Of a stretch of DNA of 64,000 nt, positions 11,480 to 23,278 are shown one piece after another; position 1 is the first letter of the stretch; each line of letters starts with the position of its first letter. Below the pieces are notes generated by a model. That model searched no databases. It was not told the origin of the DNA and was given only the letters and a program-made list of their open reading frames with translations. The position numbers and the translations under genes are program-made. Origin of the DNA: Imbricaverruca yamaguchii (lineage: Eukaryota; Arthropoda; Thecostraca; Neoverrucidae); assembly GCA_034440575.1 (NCBI GenBank), contig JAOTOL010001089.1:186001-250000 (forward strand). The letters run 5' to 3'.

Positions 11480-12559
11480 CGCCCGCTCCAGTCTCGACTG
11501 GCCGACGTCTATGTAAAGGGCCTTGGACTGGCCGACGTCGGGCGCTCGGCTCGGATCAGATGACCTTGAGTGCGTGTCGGCGAGGACGGGGAACATGGTC
11601 CTCGGCACGCCGACGTGGACGGTCGCGAAGGTCGCGCCGCTGGGGCCGCCAGGCGGCTGCCATCCGCCGGCTGGCGCAAAACAGCGCTGCCAAATTGGAT
11701 GACCGCCAGACCTTTATCCGCCGGGAGTGGTGGTGGGACGTCAGGCGCGGCGGGACATCTCGTGGGAAATGTGGCGGGGGGGGGGGTGCTTCGAGATGTT
11801 ACGCAAGGTGTGTATAGCTTCTGGCGGCTATCATGTTTAATATCATGCTATAACAATAATCAGTGCGGGGTTGGAAAAGGCCATATCACTTCATATTGGC
11901 GCGTTTCTACGTCACTTCTAGCTTTACCGGTATGGCGTCCGGGCTAGAAATGACCAAGCTTGCCGCCACAGTGGCTTGGGAGAGACGAGCTAACGTTGGA
12001 GTAAGGATTAAGCCTGCCAGCTTACAATGTGAATAGGGGGAAATCTTTCTGGTGTCATTCCAACGCACGCCGCCACCCCGCGGCTGTCGTATTGATCGAG
12101 ACTATGACTGTTCGCTGGCTACATAATACATTTGTTGTATTTTTAAGCACCAAGAAGGCACTACTACAATCAGCCCCAATAAAAGCTTGTGGAAGAGCTC
12201 GAATATCTAGCTTGAAGCTCTTCATGCTGATGTGCTCAATGAGGAGACCTCCGACCCAGCATTGACCTCCGCACCCCCGGCGGCGGGCCCTGGGTGCGCG
12301 CCTGCTGCGCCGGTCTGTGCGGCGGCGCATCCGCGGCCTGCGGGCTCACCGACTGAACGGCCGCAATTAGTCGCGTTTATACTGGTGTCTACGGTGTGCG
12401 AGTACTTCTATACGTATGTGCTGCAATTGTGGCAGAGGCGCAAAACAGCAAACGCAATTTGTTCAGACTCCTAATCAATTATTAAATCAGCAACACGTAC
12501 GGCTCCCCGCCCAGTCACTGATCGAATCCAGCAAGCCACTGATCGCAACGTAAACGGCT

Positions 12560-13070
12560 GTATCTCCTCTGACCCACGGAAACATTCCAGGAAATATAAA
12601 CATGCAAGCCGATGAATTGGCAAAACAAGCCTCAGCATCGACCGCTTTTCTCGGCATGGAATATTCGGTAGGCTACAGCAGAGCATCCTATCACTGCACC
12701 ACCAGAACGCATGGACACAGCACAACTACATACCTCGCCTGCAACATCAAGCTAACGTCACGTACCTGGAACACGTCAAGTCAGTCGTACCGCCAAGAAC
12801 TATTAGAATTAATACTGGCTGTGTACAAAACTCATAAGGCCTGAACTAAAGGATGGCCATTATGCAACACCTGCAACCAATCTTTTCATCATCCATATAA
12901 TAACCATCCTTTTACGTCGCGTGGTCAATCGCCTATCTCACCATTGATAATTACAATAAATCTCGACGGAAAATTAAATCAGAAAAATCCCTCCGAATTT
13001 CACATGAAATACATCTCAAACATCACTTATTTCCACTCATGCCTTAAGCCGGTCTTACAGCTGTTAGGGT
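12560..13070 (+). mobile_element. relic of an RNase H-bearing non-LTR retrotransposon
   Basis: Translation gives MQADELAKQASAS near 12602, the counterpart of EEADRLAKQALAS in the element at 17526-18782. Later matches include the Trp-Asn-Thr-Ser stretch and a broken Cys-rich C-terminal region. Frames are interrupted by stops and shifts. It is an old 5'-truncated copy in the opposite orientation. Confidence 0.6.
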
Positions 13071-15204
13071 GTTGAAGGCTGTTGTAGACTAATAAAAACC
13101 ACTCCGCTATAACTATATGACGTCCACACTCATATCATCCAGCTGGCTTTGTAAACAAACACATTTCAAAATCTTTTACAGATTGCCATCTAGCGACAAT
13201 TAATTGAAACAAAACCTTACTGGGTGGTCACACAAAAGCAAGGATGTGCTTTCAATACATATATGGGACCTAACTTCGGAGCTAACTTAGGGTTGAAAGA
13301 AACCCTAATGAGTTGCAGGAGACCATGCATTGAAGCTGAAATACAAAAGTCTTCTATTCCACATCAATTCCTTGCTATGTTACATAGCAAAACGATAGTT
13401 ATTGGCGTCCCTAAATATTTGGTTCTGAAATCAATAAACACGACGAACACCTTGCCTTCAATTAATCACATTGCGGATAATAACTTGAGCTTGAACAAAT
13501 TGTATGCCAAAACGTAACGAGAAATCCGTGCACCTGAGCTTACACTGACGTGGGATGTGTTGTATTTCAGTTTTGTGTAGTAGATCGGCCTTCAATGTCA
13601 ACAATCTCATCTCTACCGATTTGCGGAGCACGACACCTGACTGGGCAGATGTGCCGCATCGAAATCCGCCATCAAGAGGGTGCAGATTTGGCCCGGCCAA
13701 GCATATCGAACTATTCTGCATTTATGCATCATAATCTTGCATAGCTTGGAACCTCCCATCCTGCGTTCCAACAACCATTTCAATCGTAGGATTTTTGTGC
13801 AGTAACTGCAGAATTAAATCGGTAGGCCTTTCTAGTTTTGTGCCCGGAATCGGGGTGCAGCCAAACAGCCAGTTCACAACCACGAATATCTAAACTATCT
13901 GCACGACGCACTGGAAGGCAGCTTATCACTAACGTGAGGGTGTCAACAGTTTTATTGCCGACTTTAGCGGTAAGTTGAGTTACCTTCCATCCAGCGTTGA
14001 TATAGCAGTACTTGCTCTAAATCGAGGGCGGTCCGGTAGGAACAAGGGTTGATCCAAGAATTTTCGAGTGATTGATCACGTTTCCTTCCTCGGAATGGCG
14101 CCTCCGGAAGAAAGGAATTCGTCGAGCGGGAGGAGACTCGAGCACACAGAGTATAGTCTTTCGTCCGAACGGGTCACCAATGGCCAAACAAAATCCCTTC
14201 ATCGGAGAAGAGTGATGAGGACGAGTGCACTCGAGCTCTCCTGAAGGGGCGCTTTTCCTGGCCGGAGGGAGGCACCATTACATGGGAGTGCTGTGCATGT
14301 TCCCCAGTGCCACCTTCTGTAGCCGCCCATGGATAGGAAAGGCATCCCGTTTCGTAGAGACTAGCCCATAGTTGCCGGTTTACGCAGGTACACTTGGGGA
14401 TGGATCCAGCACCTAGATTTCTATACATGATCAGATAAATCCACAAAACAGATGTGAATACGAAGGCGGCACAAATTGTGTTACGGGGTGGAGAGATGCG
14501 CTCAGCGTTTCTATATTTGCTGAAGGGAAGGGGTGTGGACCCTAACATGTTCATGGGGTATTTTTCCTCAAATGTAGACCAACGTAGTCACCGTGACATG
14601 TCAATTCAATTGCCCACGGTCCCCACGCCCAAATTCCACCTATATTCCAGAGTAGTAAACTAAATCAAGCTATAGCGAAACAGTGTAAAGCCATCTGGGA
14701 AATTATAACAGTCCAACCTACTTCGGAAACCTCCACGTAAACGCACACTTGTTCGGGGTTGCTCAACAAAAAAGCGGAGCAAAGTCCTACGATCCGCCAT
14801 GCATGTAAGCACTGTCTCCGGAGCCAGCCCCCCCCCCCCCCAGAGGCCATTTTGCCCAGAAAAAAAAAACTCGCCGACAACGTCCGTTCACTCCAGCAGA
14901 GGAAATCCACATACAGACGCCCGAGGAATCACATGCCCATCCAATTCACACCAGTAACTGTATTAACAAAATAACAATCCAACAATTAACGGCTCGAGGT
15001 CCAGCCGGTGCGCTGCAGCGACCCGACTTCAGAACGGACTCGGGGTGCGGCCGCAGCCCTTCAGCCGGGGGCAGCCGCCGTGGGCTGCGAGACCGAAGTC
15101 GGCCGCCTTCGGTCCTGCTGCGCGGAGGTGCCTTCGCCGCGCCGGGCCTGTCGTGTCTGGGTCAGTCAGCTGAGCTGGAGCCGTCGCCGACCGCCGCGGA
15201 GCCA

Positions 15205-15640
15205 GCCGCCAGCCCCCAGCCGCCAGCCGCAGGCAGCCGTAGAGCCAGCCGCCAACCATGGCCAGCCGCAGGCAGCCACACGGAGCCAGCCGCCAAAAAT
15301 AGCCAGCCGCAGGCAGCCCCGCAGAGCCAGCCGCCAACCATAGCCAGCCGCAGGCAGCCCCGCAGAGCCAGCCGCCAACCATAGCCAGCCGCAGGCAGCC
15401 CCGCAGAGCCAGCCGCCAACCATAACCAGCCGCAGGCAGCCGCAGAGCCAGCCGCCAACCATAACCAGCCGCAGGCAGCCGTAGAGCCATCCGCCAGCCA
15501 CAGGCAGCCCCGCAGAGCCAGCCGCCAACCATATCCAGCCGCAGGCAGCCGTAGAGCCAGCCGCCATCCACAGGCAGCCCCGCAGAGCCAACCGCAGGCA
15601 GCAACACAGCGAGCCGACAATCATAGCCAGCCACAGAGAC
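15205..15640 (+). repeat. about 41-bp minisatellite downstream of the Cys-rich gene
   Basis: About nine imperfect copies of a unit of type AGCCAGCCGCCAACCATAGC followed by CAGCCGCAGGCAGCC. It lies immediately 3' of the stop codon of the minus-strand Cys-rich gene. Long minus-strand open frames across it (Ala/Gly/Trp/Leu repeats) are repeat translations. Confidence 0.85.
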
Positions 15641-15645
15641 AGCAG

Positions 15646-15798
15646 TCAACCAATAGGGGGCATAGTCGAACCCGCGATGTCACTTGACCCATTCGCGTCC
15701 TCGCAGGGAGGCGGCGGGCCGCAGCGGCAGAACTCATTGAACTTATAAATGGCACCATCGGCGATCTTGTATTCCCAGCAGCACAGCCGGCCGAAGTA
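15646..15798 (-). CDS. Cys-rich gene, terminal exon
   Basis: Fifty codons and TGA: YFGRLCCWEYKIADG to GSTMPPIG. The acceptor GTCTCTGTCTGCCACAG is strong. An upstream alternative (TTGCTCAG) would shift to a frame with no conserved-looking cysteines, so I rejected it. Confidence 0.62.
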   Translation of the reverse strand, partial: YFGRLCCWEYKIADGAIYKFNEFCRCGPPPPCEDANGSSDIAGSTMPPIG

Positions 15799-18700
15799 CT
15801 GTGGCAGACAGAGACGGTCACAGCGGGACACTGAGCAAGTTCCCGGCGGAGGTGGATCATCTTCCCACAGCGGAAAGCCCCCAAAGGCACAAACCCTCCA
15901 TGCACAGAACTTTCAGACACAAAACACTTGCAGCACATCAAAGAGTAAAAAAGTTCCACGTCGCGATCTTCACACGCACACGACTTGCACAGTTCACAGC
16001 TTACAGCGTACAGCCTCCACAGGCCCAAACTTCACAAGGTCCATAATCAATGAAAACGACTCGGCGTAGTAAGCTTCCACAATTGTAAAGCGTCCACATC
16101 CAAGCAGCATGTGCAGCAAAGCTCTCGGCAGCGGGACGGCCGATGTACTGGGAGACACGGAGGCGTCCGGGGGACGGATCCGTGTCTCCCAGTAAATCGG
16201 CACAATCGGCCACCGACGGTACTCACGCGGAAGCCGCTGTCGTAGCAGTTGCTGACGCGGTACGTGGCGTACACGTGCACGGTGGGCGTGGTCTCGCCGA
16301 GGATGCTGGTGCGGCACGCCTGACACGCAGTTTCGCCGGCGTCGCGCTGCAGTGGAGCCACGTCGCCAGAGCCGCCTGCCGGCGGTCAGACGAATTACAC
16401 CAGCCGTCTGGGCATCGCCCTGTAGCGCCTGTGGGTGCGTGTGGATATGTGGATAGGCGTAAAGGATCTGGGAAAGCCATAGGGACACGTCGTTGCCAAA
16501 TAACACCAGGAAGGTGCACAGCACGGCTGTACCCTCCCCTCAGCGCGGTCCGAACTTCTCCCTTAGGACAGAATGAGAAAGAAGTAGGATTCCACGGCAG
16601 CGGTGACGCGTGTCACCGCCGCTGCCCCGGCTTTCCCCGTAAACCACTCGTCAGAATGGGCCACGAGAACTATGTATTGACATGAGTGGGAGAGTTTTAG
16701 GCGTGTCTGACCATAGAGGTCATTTGCGCCGCCTTTAAAGGAACAAGTTGCATATCTATGAAAGCGAGTGTTACGATCAAAGTGCAGGCAAGTGGACATT
16801 TACGTTAAGGAAATTTTACGTTATGCTTTGTGTCAAGTTTTTGGGTGCTGAAGGCGTCTCCTCTGGGTTGGGGACGTCTCCCTGATATCTAACTGGTTTT
16901 AATTTTACTTTACTTCTCCACATAATCATTTGTGGTTTGGGTCGGGTTGGGGTGTTTTGAGAGTGTCGAGTTGATTTTGCCAGGGTGCCGGCTTTAGCCT
17001 ACTCCTGTCGAAGAGCACCAAGGGAGTTTTACCGTGCCGACAAGGAGGAAATTGTCCACACCGCCTCTCACGCCGGCTGCCGCGTGTTAGTAGTTGGTTA
17101 GTCTATGCATGCCGTGCAAGGTTGTCAGTTTGGTTAGTACGTTGTTCGACAGTTTGGCTCTTCCACGTCCGCTGTTCCTCTGGGTAGCCAATTACGTTAG
17201 GAGTCGGAAAGCAAATATCTGTTCATCTACGTCCGACGGCTCCTCTGGGTAGTCGTTTTACATTAGGCTACTTTTTTGTTTGTTTTTTGTTTGCTTTAGC
17301 TTCTATGTTTTCCTAAAGCAAGACGGCTCATCTACCTCAGACGGCACCGCTAGGAAGCCAATCATTTCTAACTGGGAAGCAAATCGGCTCATGTACGTCC
17401 GACGCCATACGGGGATGGCTCTTTACGTGTTTCATAAGTGTTTCGCGGTCATGTATTGCAAGTTGATGTGAACGTTGGTGGTGCCTATAGAGCTGCTAGT
17501 TCTGTGGCATGCAGATATTCAAATATCAATTGAATGAGTTCTGCGTGTTTGTCACCGAGAAGCGATGGAAGCGATAGAGTGATGCCCTCTGGCAGGCCTT
17601 AAGTGGTTGTCTACGAGAGCTAAAGCTACTGCAGTCTGGCAGGATGTAGCCTATGCTTAACGTAGTGTTGCAGGTGTCGCAGTGAGGTGTTGTGCGTTGG
17701 TCATCCTCTGATCGAGGCTGTGTTAGTCTTGTGCAACCGGTTCTAAGTCTAGTGAGAATGACCTCTTTTTGTCCGCGAGACTGATTTGATGTGTTCCATG
17801 TGCCTATGGTTGGCTTTATTGCGTGGGCGTGGTTTGATTTGTGCTGTGTTGAGTTGTGTTGTGTCCATGTGTTCTGTTTGCGTTGGCGAATGCGGTGATG
17901 TAGGAGTGCTTTGCAATCGTCTACCGAATATTCCACGCTGGGGTAGGTGTTTGATGCTAAGGCTTGCTTTGCGAGCCGGTCTGCTTCTTCGTTACCTGGG
18001 ATGTTGGCGTGGCCCGGAATCCAGAGGAAGGAAAAGTTCATGTTTACGTTATGGGCCACCATTTCTTGGATTCGATCAATGATGTGATGACAGTCGTGGG
18101 TGTTGCTAATTGACTGTAGGACGGATTTGGAGTCTGAGCAAATCACTACGTTTCTGACTTTTCGCTTAATGAGAATGAAAATAGCGGTCAGAATGGCCAT
18201 TGCTTCAGCAGAGTAGATGGAGAATTTATCCGGTAGACGTTTGGAAAGTATGAGACCTGGTCCAGTGATGCCGATGCCTACCTTAGCCTCGTGTTTCGAC
18301 CCATCCGTGAATATGAGTGATTTGTGATTGTTGTCATCGGCGAACTTGTGAAAGAGGCCTAGAATCTCCGCCGATGTAATAGTAGCTTTCTTCTCAGAGA
18401 GCAAGTACTCGACCTTTGGTTGACTGAAAGTCCAGAAGGGCCTAATGGGCGGTCGAGCTGCAGTGGATGGCATTGTGAGGTTAAGATCTGAGAGAGCCGT
18501 GGCAATTTGGATGCTGTATGGTGGAAGTTTGCGAGCAAATCGGCTCTTGTATCTGCCAGGCATGAAGCAGCGCTGTGCCGGATGATTTTGAACGGATTTT
18601 ATTTTGATGTGGTAACGGCACAGGTCATGTGTCCTGTAGTGGAGTGATGGTGTGTTTGAGTCTACTAGAAGACTAGCTATCGGTGTAGTGCTAAGGGCGC

Positions 18701-21474
18701 CTGTGGTTGCTCTGATGCAGCTGTTTTGGATGACGTCTAATTCGGCACGACATAGCGGCAATTCATGCGGACTGGAACACACAGTATGTCATAGTTCAGA
18801 CACAAAAGTGCGCAGATATGGAAAAGTAAATGCAAGCGGGTTAAGTATACAGGCAAGTCGGCTCGGTAAAGTGGAAAGCTATTATGCCAGATGGCTACTG
18901 GACATAGAGCATTGGAGATGAGCGGAGAAACGAGATGAGACGGACCTGGATACGTAAATCACTACACCGACATCTAGAGTCAATAGAGCGAACGACAAGT
19001 TATGAGATGCTAGATGGCTGGCGCGTGGCCAGCAATGGCTGAGTCTTCACCTGGCCGCTAGATGGCGAGCGGGCGCGCTCCGCTACAGCCCTGATGCCCG
19101 CGCCAATCGGCGCGGTGCAATGGCCGGTGACCCCTGGGTAAGAATAGACCCGGCTGGAGGGGTGCCATGCGTTCTCTGGGATACTTTAGGCATTCTGGAT
19201 CCACAATTTATCAGACCGTACGCACCATGAGGGGCAAGTGTAATAGATGCTGCTAAACAGGGTTGGCATGGCGACGAAACTTGGGAAAACAAATCCAAGA
19301 GAGTCCTGAACGAGGCAATCATCCACTTTAACGCGGATCTAAGGGGCCTCGAAAATCTGTAGTGGCAAGTTGATTTCAGACATTCCAATCCAACACACGG
19401 CTAGTGGCTAAACTCTGGTAAATTGTGTTTGTTGGGGGAGGGGACATTTCCTGCCAAACTCCATGCATCGAACCCATGCACGATAGAAAAGCACATTCAA
19501 TGATCAGGCAAAACAATCAGTTAGGTACCACGCATAATGCAGCCTGCCTGGCATGGAGCATAGACCAGCCAATAAAAATGCAGCCGACATAACTACGCGC
19601 AGTCACGTTCAAGCACGCCACGCGATAGCGTGCGCCTGCGGTTTCTGTGCGACAAAAGGGCTTGTCGCACGAAGCCGCAGGCGCCCCGCTCTGCAATCAC
19701 GCCACGTATGCACCACCTCGAGAGCGGCGTCGCGCCTTCCGCACTGCTCGAGCCAGACGCGAAATGTAGGTATCCGATTCAACCTATTGCAGATTACCAG
19801 ATTCTGTGCCAAAATGTAGGTATCCGATTCAACCTGCCCAGCGAAGAGCTAGTTTGTGGAGCAGCACGGATGGAGAACACTGCTCCAGAGCATGGCGTCC
19901 TTCGACAACTATCGCGTGGCGTGTAGGGGGGGGAGGATGAGAAGACTTACTTTAAGGTTCATGTAGGTGAAAACTTCTTCCTGGACAGATGCCGCCCCAA
20001 GCTATTAGCAAAGGATGTTCCCGAAGCCCCAATACCAATAAAGCGATCAACGTTGCCGAGGGCTCCCGGAAAGACGATGCATAAGTATTAATGTGGAACG
20101 AATAAACAGACCCCATCTTGCATTTGTTCTCCTAAACTATTACTAGACTAAGAAACCGACTCCAAGAAAGAAAACACGAAAAGATGCGAGAACGAAAAAA
20201 AACTGAGTAAGACGAGCAGATCGTGGAAGTATTGTAATCGATAATCATTGCAGGAGCACTATGTATAGGATAGTACACCATAGGAGATCTCAGAGGTCTT
20301 AATTTGTCCATGGTCTGGAGAGGGGATATCTTTGGGGAAATGTTTGAATTTAACAGAAACGATGCAATTAGAGGTCATCAATTCAAAATTAAAGTTAACC
20401 ACAGCAGAACAAGGTTAAGACAGTCTTTCTTCACCAACAGGGTAGTAGAACACGAACCAGCTGCCAAAAGCCATTGTAAGTAGCAGCACGCACATTGAAC
20501 GTCTTTAAAAACAGCAGACAATCATAAGAATAGAGGGCTTGCTTTTCAGTATTAGAGGGAGGGCTGATCGACGGATTTGGTGAGCAACTGGTCGAGTGTG
20601 CACAGTGCATCCAAGAAGGGCCCTTGTGTCTCATAGTTGCACTAAACTGTTATATCTGTGTCTTTATGTGCCAGTCATTCATGGCCCAGCATGTTGCTTC
20701 AGAACGATCTTATTTCTAGGTACATCTTCAATTCAATGGAGGAGAACTGGTTATTTTATTGTAGGCATTTTGTTCCAATAAAGGTTACTGAAACCTTCGT
20801 ATAACTGAACGCCGAGAAAGGTATTGAAAAGTAAGGTCACCTTATTCCTGAAGTTGAAACAAATCGGAGAGGTGCTGGTAATCATCGGTTACGAAAGCCT
20901 AGCACAATGTAAATACATTGCCCATCAATTATGTCCAGGCACTTGATAATGCTATGCTTGATTAACAGTTCACGTCTATGGTACAGGTCCGACTTTATCG
21001 ACAATCCGAATAACACCTGCAACATATGCATATATATATATATGAAATTCCTACCCCAAAACAAATTATCCCAAAGTTCCTCCACAAAACTCCCCACATT
21101 CCCAATTCACAATTTTTCCCTAAAACAAATCCCTCCAAACAAACAAATCCATTCCAAACAGATTCCAAAATTCCCAATTCCCAATTACAATCTCGATCGC
21201 TCCCAAATTGGACCTTTCGGTCAGCATGGCAGTGCCGCCACCGACCGTTGAGCAGACGTGCCCGGGCCGCCTTGTAGCAGAAGGTGGGGCACCACAGGCG
21301 GGCCTTTCGACAGGTGGCGAAGCCGCCGACCAGCGAGTCGTCGTCGACGTCCAGCAGCAGCGGCGAGTGGAAGAAGGGCCCCTTGCGCAGCTCGCAGAAG
21401 CAGGTGCGGCGCTTCGGGTACGACGTCCTGGCCGGCGCCAGCAGCGCGACCAGCACCGCCACGTAGCAGAGGAC
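15646..21474 (-). CDS. cysteine-rich, probably secreted protein, unrecognised (three exons, 5' partial)
   Basis: I do not recognise this family. Minus-strand exons 21474-21214, 16346-16227 and 15798-15646 are all phase 0 and join into 177 residues plus TGA. The first exon opens with a hydrophobic stretch (CYVAVLVALLAPA) like the end of a signal peptide. Then come CFC, CRK, WC, FCY and HC. The second has ACQAC and NC, and the third LCCWEY, FCRCG and a Pro-rich PPPPC before a short tail. About 15 cysteines suggest an extracellular disulfide-bonded protein. The start codon must be in an exon upstream of 21474. The middle exon has a GTGAGT donor and a CACTGCAG acceptor; the last has a strong pyrimidine-rich acceptor. 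The first donor (AAG/GTCCAA) is the least certain. It is unlike its AT-rich surroundings in composition. Confidence 0.6.
16139..16201. repeat. inverted repeat with 23-base arms
   Basis: Arms 16139-16161 and 16179-16201 (GCCGATGTACTGGGAGACAC plus three bases, and its inverse) differ at one position. The 17-base spacer itself contains CGTCC/GGACG. It forms a long cruciform or RNA hairpin in the last intron of the Cys-rich gene. Confidence 0.8.
16227..16346 (-). CDS. Cys-rich gene, middle exon
   Basis: Forty codons, RDAGETACQACRTS to CYDSGFR, phase 0 at both ends. Acceptor CCACTGCAG and consensus donor GTGAGT on the minus strand. Extension past the donor reads into the intronic hairpin at 16139-16201. 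Confidence 0.65.
17155..17405. repeat. degenerate 70-80 bp tandem repeats beyond the LINE 3' end
   Basis: Three to four diverged copies share TCTACGTCCGACGGC, CCTCTGGGTAG and GGAAGCAAAT. They lie on the 3' side of the minus-strand LINE and may be its 3' UTR repeats. Confidence 0.5.
17526..18782 (-). mobile_element. 5'-truncated non-LTR retrotransposon (RNase H and C-terminal Cys region)
   Basis: An open frame of about 418 residues is the C-terminal part of a LINE polyprotein. It reads FTDGSKHEAKVGIG, then SAEAMAI, ICSDSKSVLQSI and WIPGHANIPGNEEADRLAKQ, the Asp/Glu/Asp and His/Asp motifs of RNase H. A Cys-rich end (CDTCNTTLSIGYILPDC) follows. The reverse transcriptase domain is absent, so the copy is truncated on insertion and cannot move by itself. 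The open frame suggests it is fairly young. It lies in the same orientation as, and inside the large intron of, the Cys-rich gene. Confidence 0.88.
19632..19684. repeat. inverted repeat, about 24-base GC-rich arms
   Basis: Arms 19632-19655 and 19662-19684 (GCGCCTGCGG...GACAA and its inverse) pair with about two mismatches around a six-base loop. Flanking CACGCCACG motifs occur on both sides. Function unknown. Confidence 0.7.
20320..20660 (+). mobile_element. 3' fragment of a CR1/L2-like LINE
   Basis: Broken frames read MFEFNRND...GHQFKI and SFFTNRVVEH, the C-terminal end typical of CR1/L2-type reverse transcriptases. It aligns along its length with 63400-63700. The end is GTGTCTTTATGT, the start of the tail repeat seen in the other copy. 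Confidence 0.7.
21214..21474 (-). CDS. Cys-rich gene, first exon in window
   Basis: Eighty-seven codons after an acceptor CTGGTCAG, beginning VLCYVAVLVALLAPART. It contains RRTCFCELRKGPFF, an Asp-rich segment and LWCPTFCYKAA. The 3' boundary is set at AAG/GTCCAA because this keeps phase 0 with the next exon. Translation beyond it turns into low-complexity sequence. There is no in-frame ATG that would make a full signal peptide. Confidence 0.6.
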
Positions 21475-23126
21475 CTGACCAGTCGGCAGGGGTCAGCCGG
21501 CGCAGGCGGAGACGTTCAAGACATTGCGACCGGGGTCAGAGTGCTCAGTATTCCTGTTGATGCAGCAGTTTGACCGAATCCTCGATATCCCGCACCACAC
21601 CAGGACACAACATGCTGATGCCACACCGGTTCACAACCACTAGCGAATCTAACGAGGGTCCATTCCGCCCATGCCCCTCCCTAAGCACTTAAAATGGGGG
21701 GCATAGTGGCTTTTGGGCCACCAAAACCAACAGTAAACTAGCTCATAATGCAGTAAACTTTGGGAAGGTAAAAAATGGTTTCCGGATAAAATAATCAAAT
21801 TGTACAGCCATTTTCTCCAATTGTTAGGAAGCAAATGTGGTAGCATACTATATTCTGGCACAGAGGGTTAAATGCCGCTCAAGTTCTTACAGCAAGGATT
21901 GACAAAATTTGAGCCGCCAGTGTGTGCACGAGCACGGACGTTGACGTGGTACAAGACGTTGAACGTGAACGTGAACGTTTTGGTAAACGAACAAAAATCC
22001 GGTAATTTAGAACGGTGGAGGTAGGGTGGGACACCCTCACAGGAAATTATGTTGTCATGAATTAAAAAGGCACCTTTGTCAAATAGTGGTCGAAATCCAG
22101 TGCTTTTAACCAAAATAGTGGGAGAATGGGCATCCTTCAAATCCGTTCCAGTTTTGTAGCTCTCCCCTGATGCAATTACTAGGTACACCGTTGGGGAAGG
22201 TATTTGGCTGACGCCGAAATCCAAAAGTCACCCCCCCCCCAAACCCGCGGGCTAGATCCGCCAGTGTTTGCAACACGCTGCCACAATACCAGGGTAACTA
22301 TACACAGTTACCACACCAGATTGCAACATGCCACAGGCTGAGTTTCAGAGGACAATTGAATTCGCGGCAAAAACGGCAAATTAGTCTTGCCTCCAAGGTC
22401 AACCAAGGCCACTGGATGGTCTCGCCCAATCTGCTGGATGGCCGATAATTATTTCCACAATCAATTCTCCTTTCCTCAGCATGGTTTGGGCCCTCGATAC
22501 AATTTACAGTCAAAAGAGTTGGTTGGTTATTTGGGACTACGGGTGCATCGACTGCGTTGGTCCTACAGCGTCCATCGATCAAAAGAGTTCAGCGATGTAC
22601 AAATCTGGCCTCACCCGACCCGACCAGAGCTGTGCGGATGCTGGATCGTGTGACGGTCATTCACGCGCGCTGGATCACGGGAGACCTACGGATCGCTGAA
22701 TGGTAACGCACGCGAGATCACCAGAGATACTGGATCACCTGGAAGGCTTTACAGCGGAAATTATGCGACACTATTGTCGTCCTGCGCAATGTTTCGCATT
22801 TCGCCAAGATCCTGCAGCATTTGACCTCGATTATTTGGGCTTAGGGGCGCATCAACTGCTACTGGTTATGTAGCGCCCGCAGCATCTGACCTCGACACGG
22901 GACGATCTGCTGCCGTTGCAGAGTCGATGCTTTCTATAGAGGTACGACCGGAACGATGCGGAAGCGGCACTCCGTTGGGTGGCGATTGTTATGCACGGCA
23001 CGATCTTCCGTATCTTTCTACTCACCAAAAAGTTCGCTAGCTCAATCTCGCACGCATGAGTTCTAATGTTCTGTTTATGGGACGACAGTCACTTTCGATT
23101 ACAGCAAACCTTGCAAGTGGAGTGGT

Positions 23127-23278
23127 GGTTATTGGTTTGCCGGCACGTCGACCGTTGAGTCATGTAGCGTCACCACTCACGCCGATTGGTCGCGGGCGAA
23201 GAGTAACGACGGGCACGACTCGAACCCACAACCTTTCGATTGCGAGACGGGTAACTTACCCCTAGACTACCCGTCCCC
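23127..23278 (-). mobile_element. SINE-A copy
   Basis: Reverse complement begins GGGGACGGGTAGTCTAGGGG, has a box B-like GGTTCGAGTC, and continues into the shared body (CGCGACCAATCGGCGTGAG, GACGCTACATGACTCAACGG) and a CAATAACC tail. The tRNA-like head marks a Pol III SINE. Confidence 0.85.

Larger units (their letters stand above)
10006..15645. other. intergenic / UGT upstream region
   Basis: The missing UGT first exon may lie here, but I could not identify it. Contents include a G run near 10069-10080, a GC-rich block at 11250-11780 with a 68-base tandem duplication, a (CA)n patch near 11130-11150, a GC-rich patch at 12260-12360, a LINE relic at about 12560-13070 and an array at 15205-15640. 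Nothing else resembles coding sequence. Confidence 0.4.
18783..21213. other. intron of the Cys-rich gene, no further gene seen
   Basis: Contains the hairpin at 19632-19684. A 24-base string ending TATCCGATTCAACCT occurs twice (about 19759 and 19813). The LINE 3' end lies at 20320-20660, and a C/A-rich stretch without coding character at 21040-21190. Confidence 0.4.

Noticed and set aside
11246..11608. UGT first exon on the minus strand
   Set aside because: The ATG there is followed by repeat-derived sequence and lacks a signal-peptide start; evidence is insufficient.
15029..15649. Minus-strand Ala/Gly/Trp-rich frames up to 206 residues
   Set aside because: Translations of the 41-bp array; the last exon of the Cys-rich gene stops at 15646.
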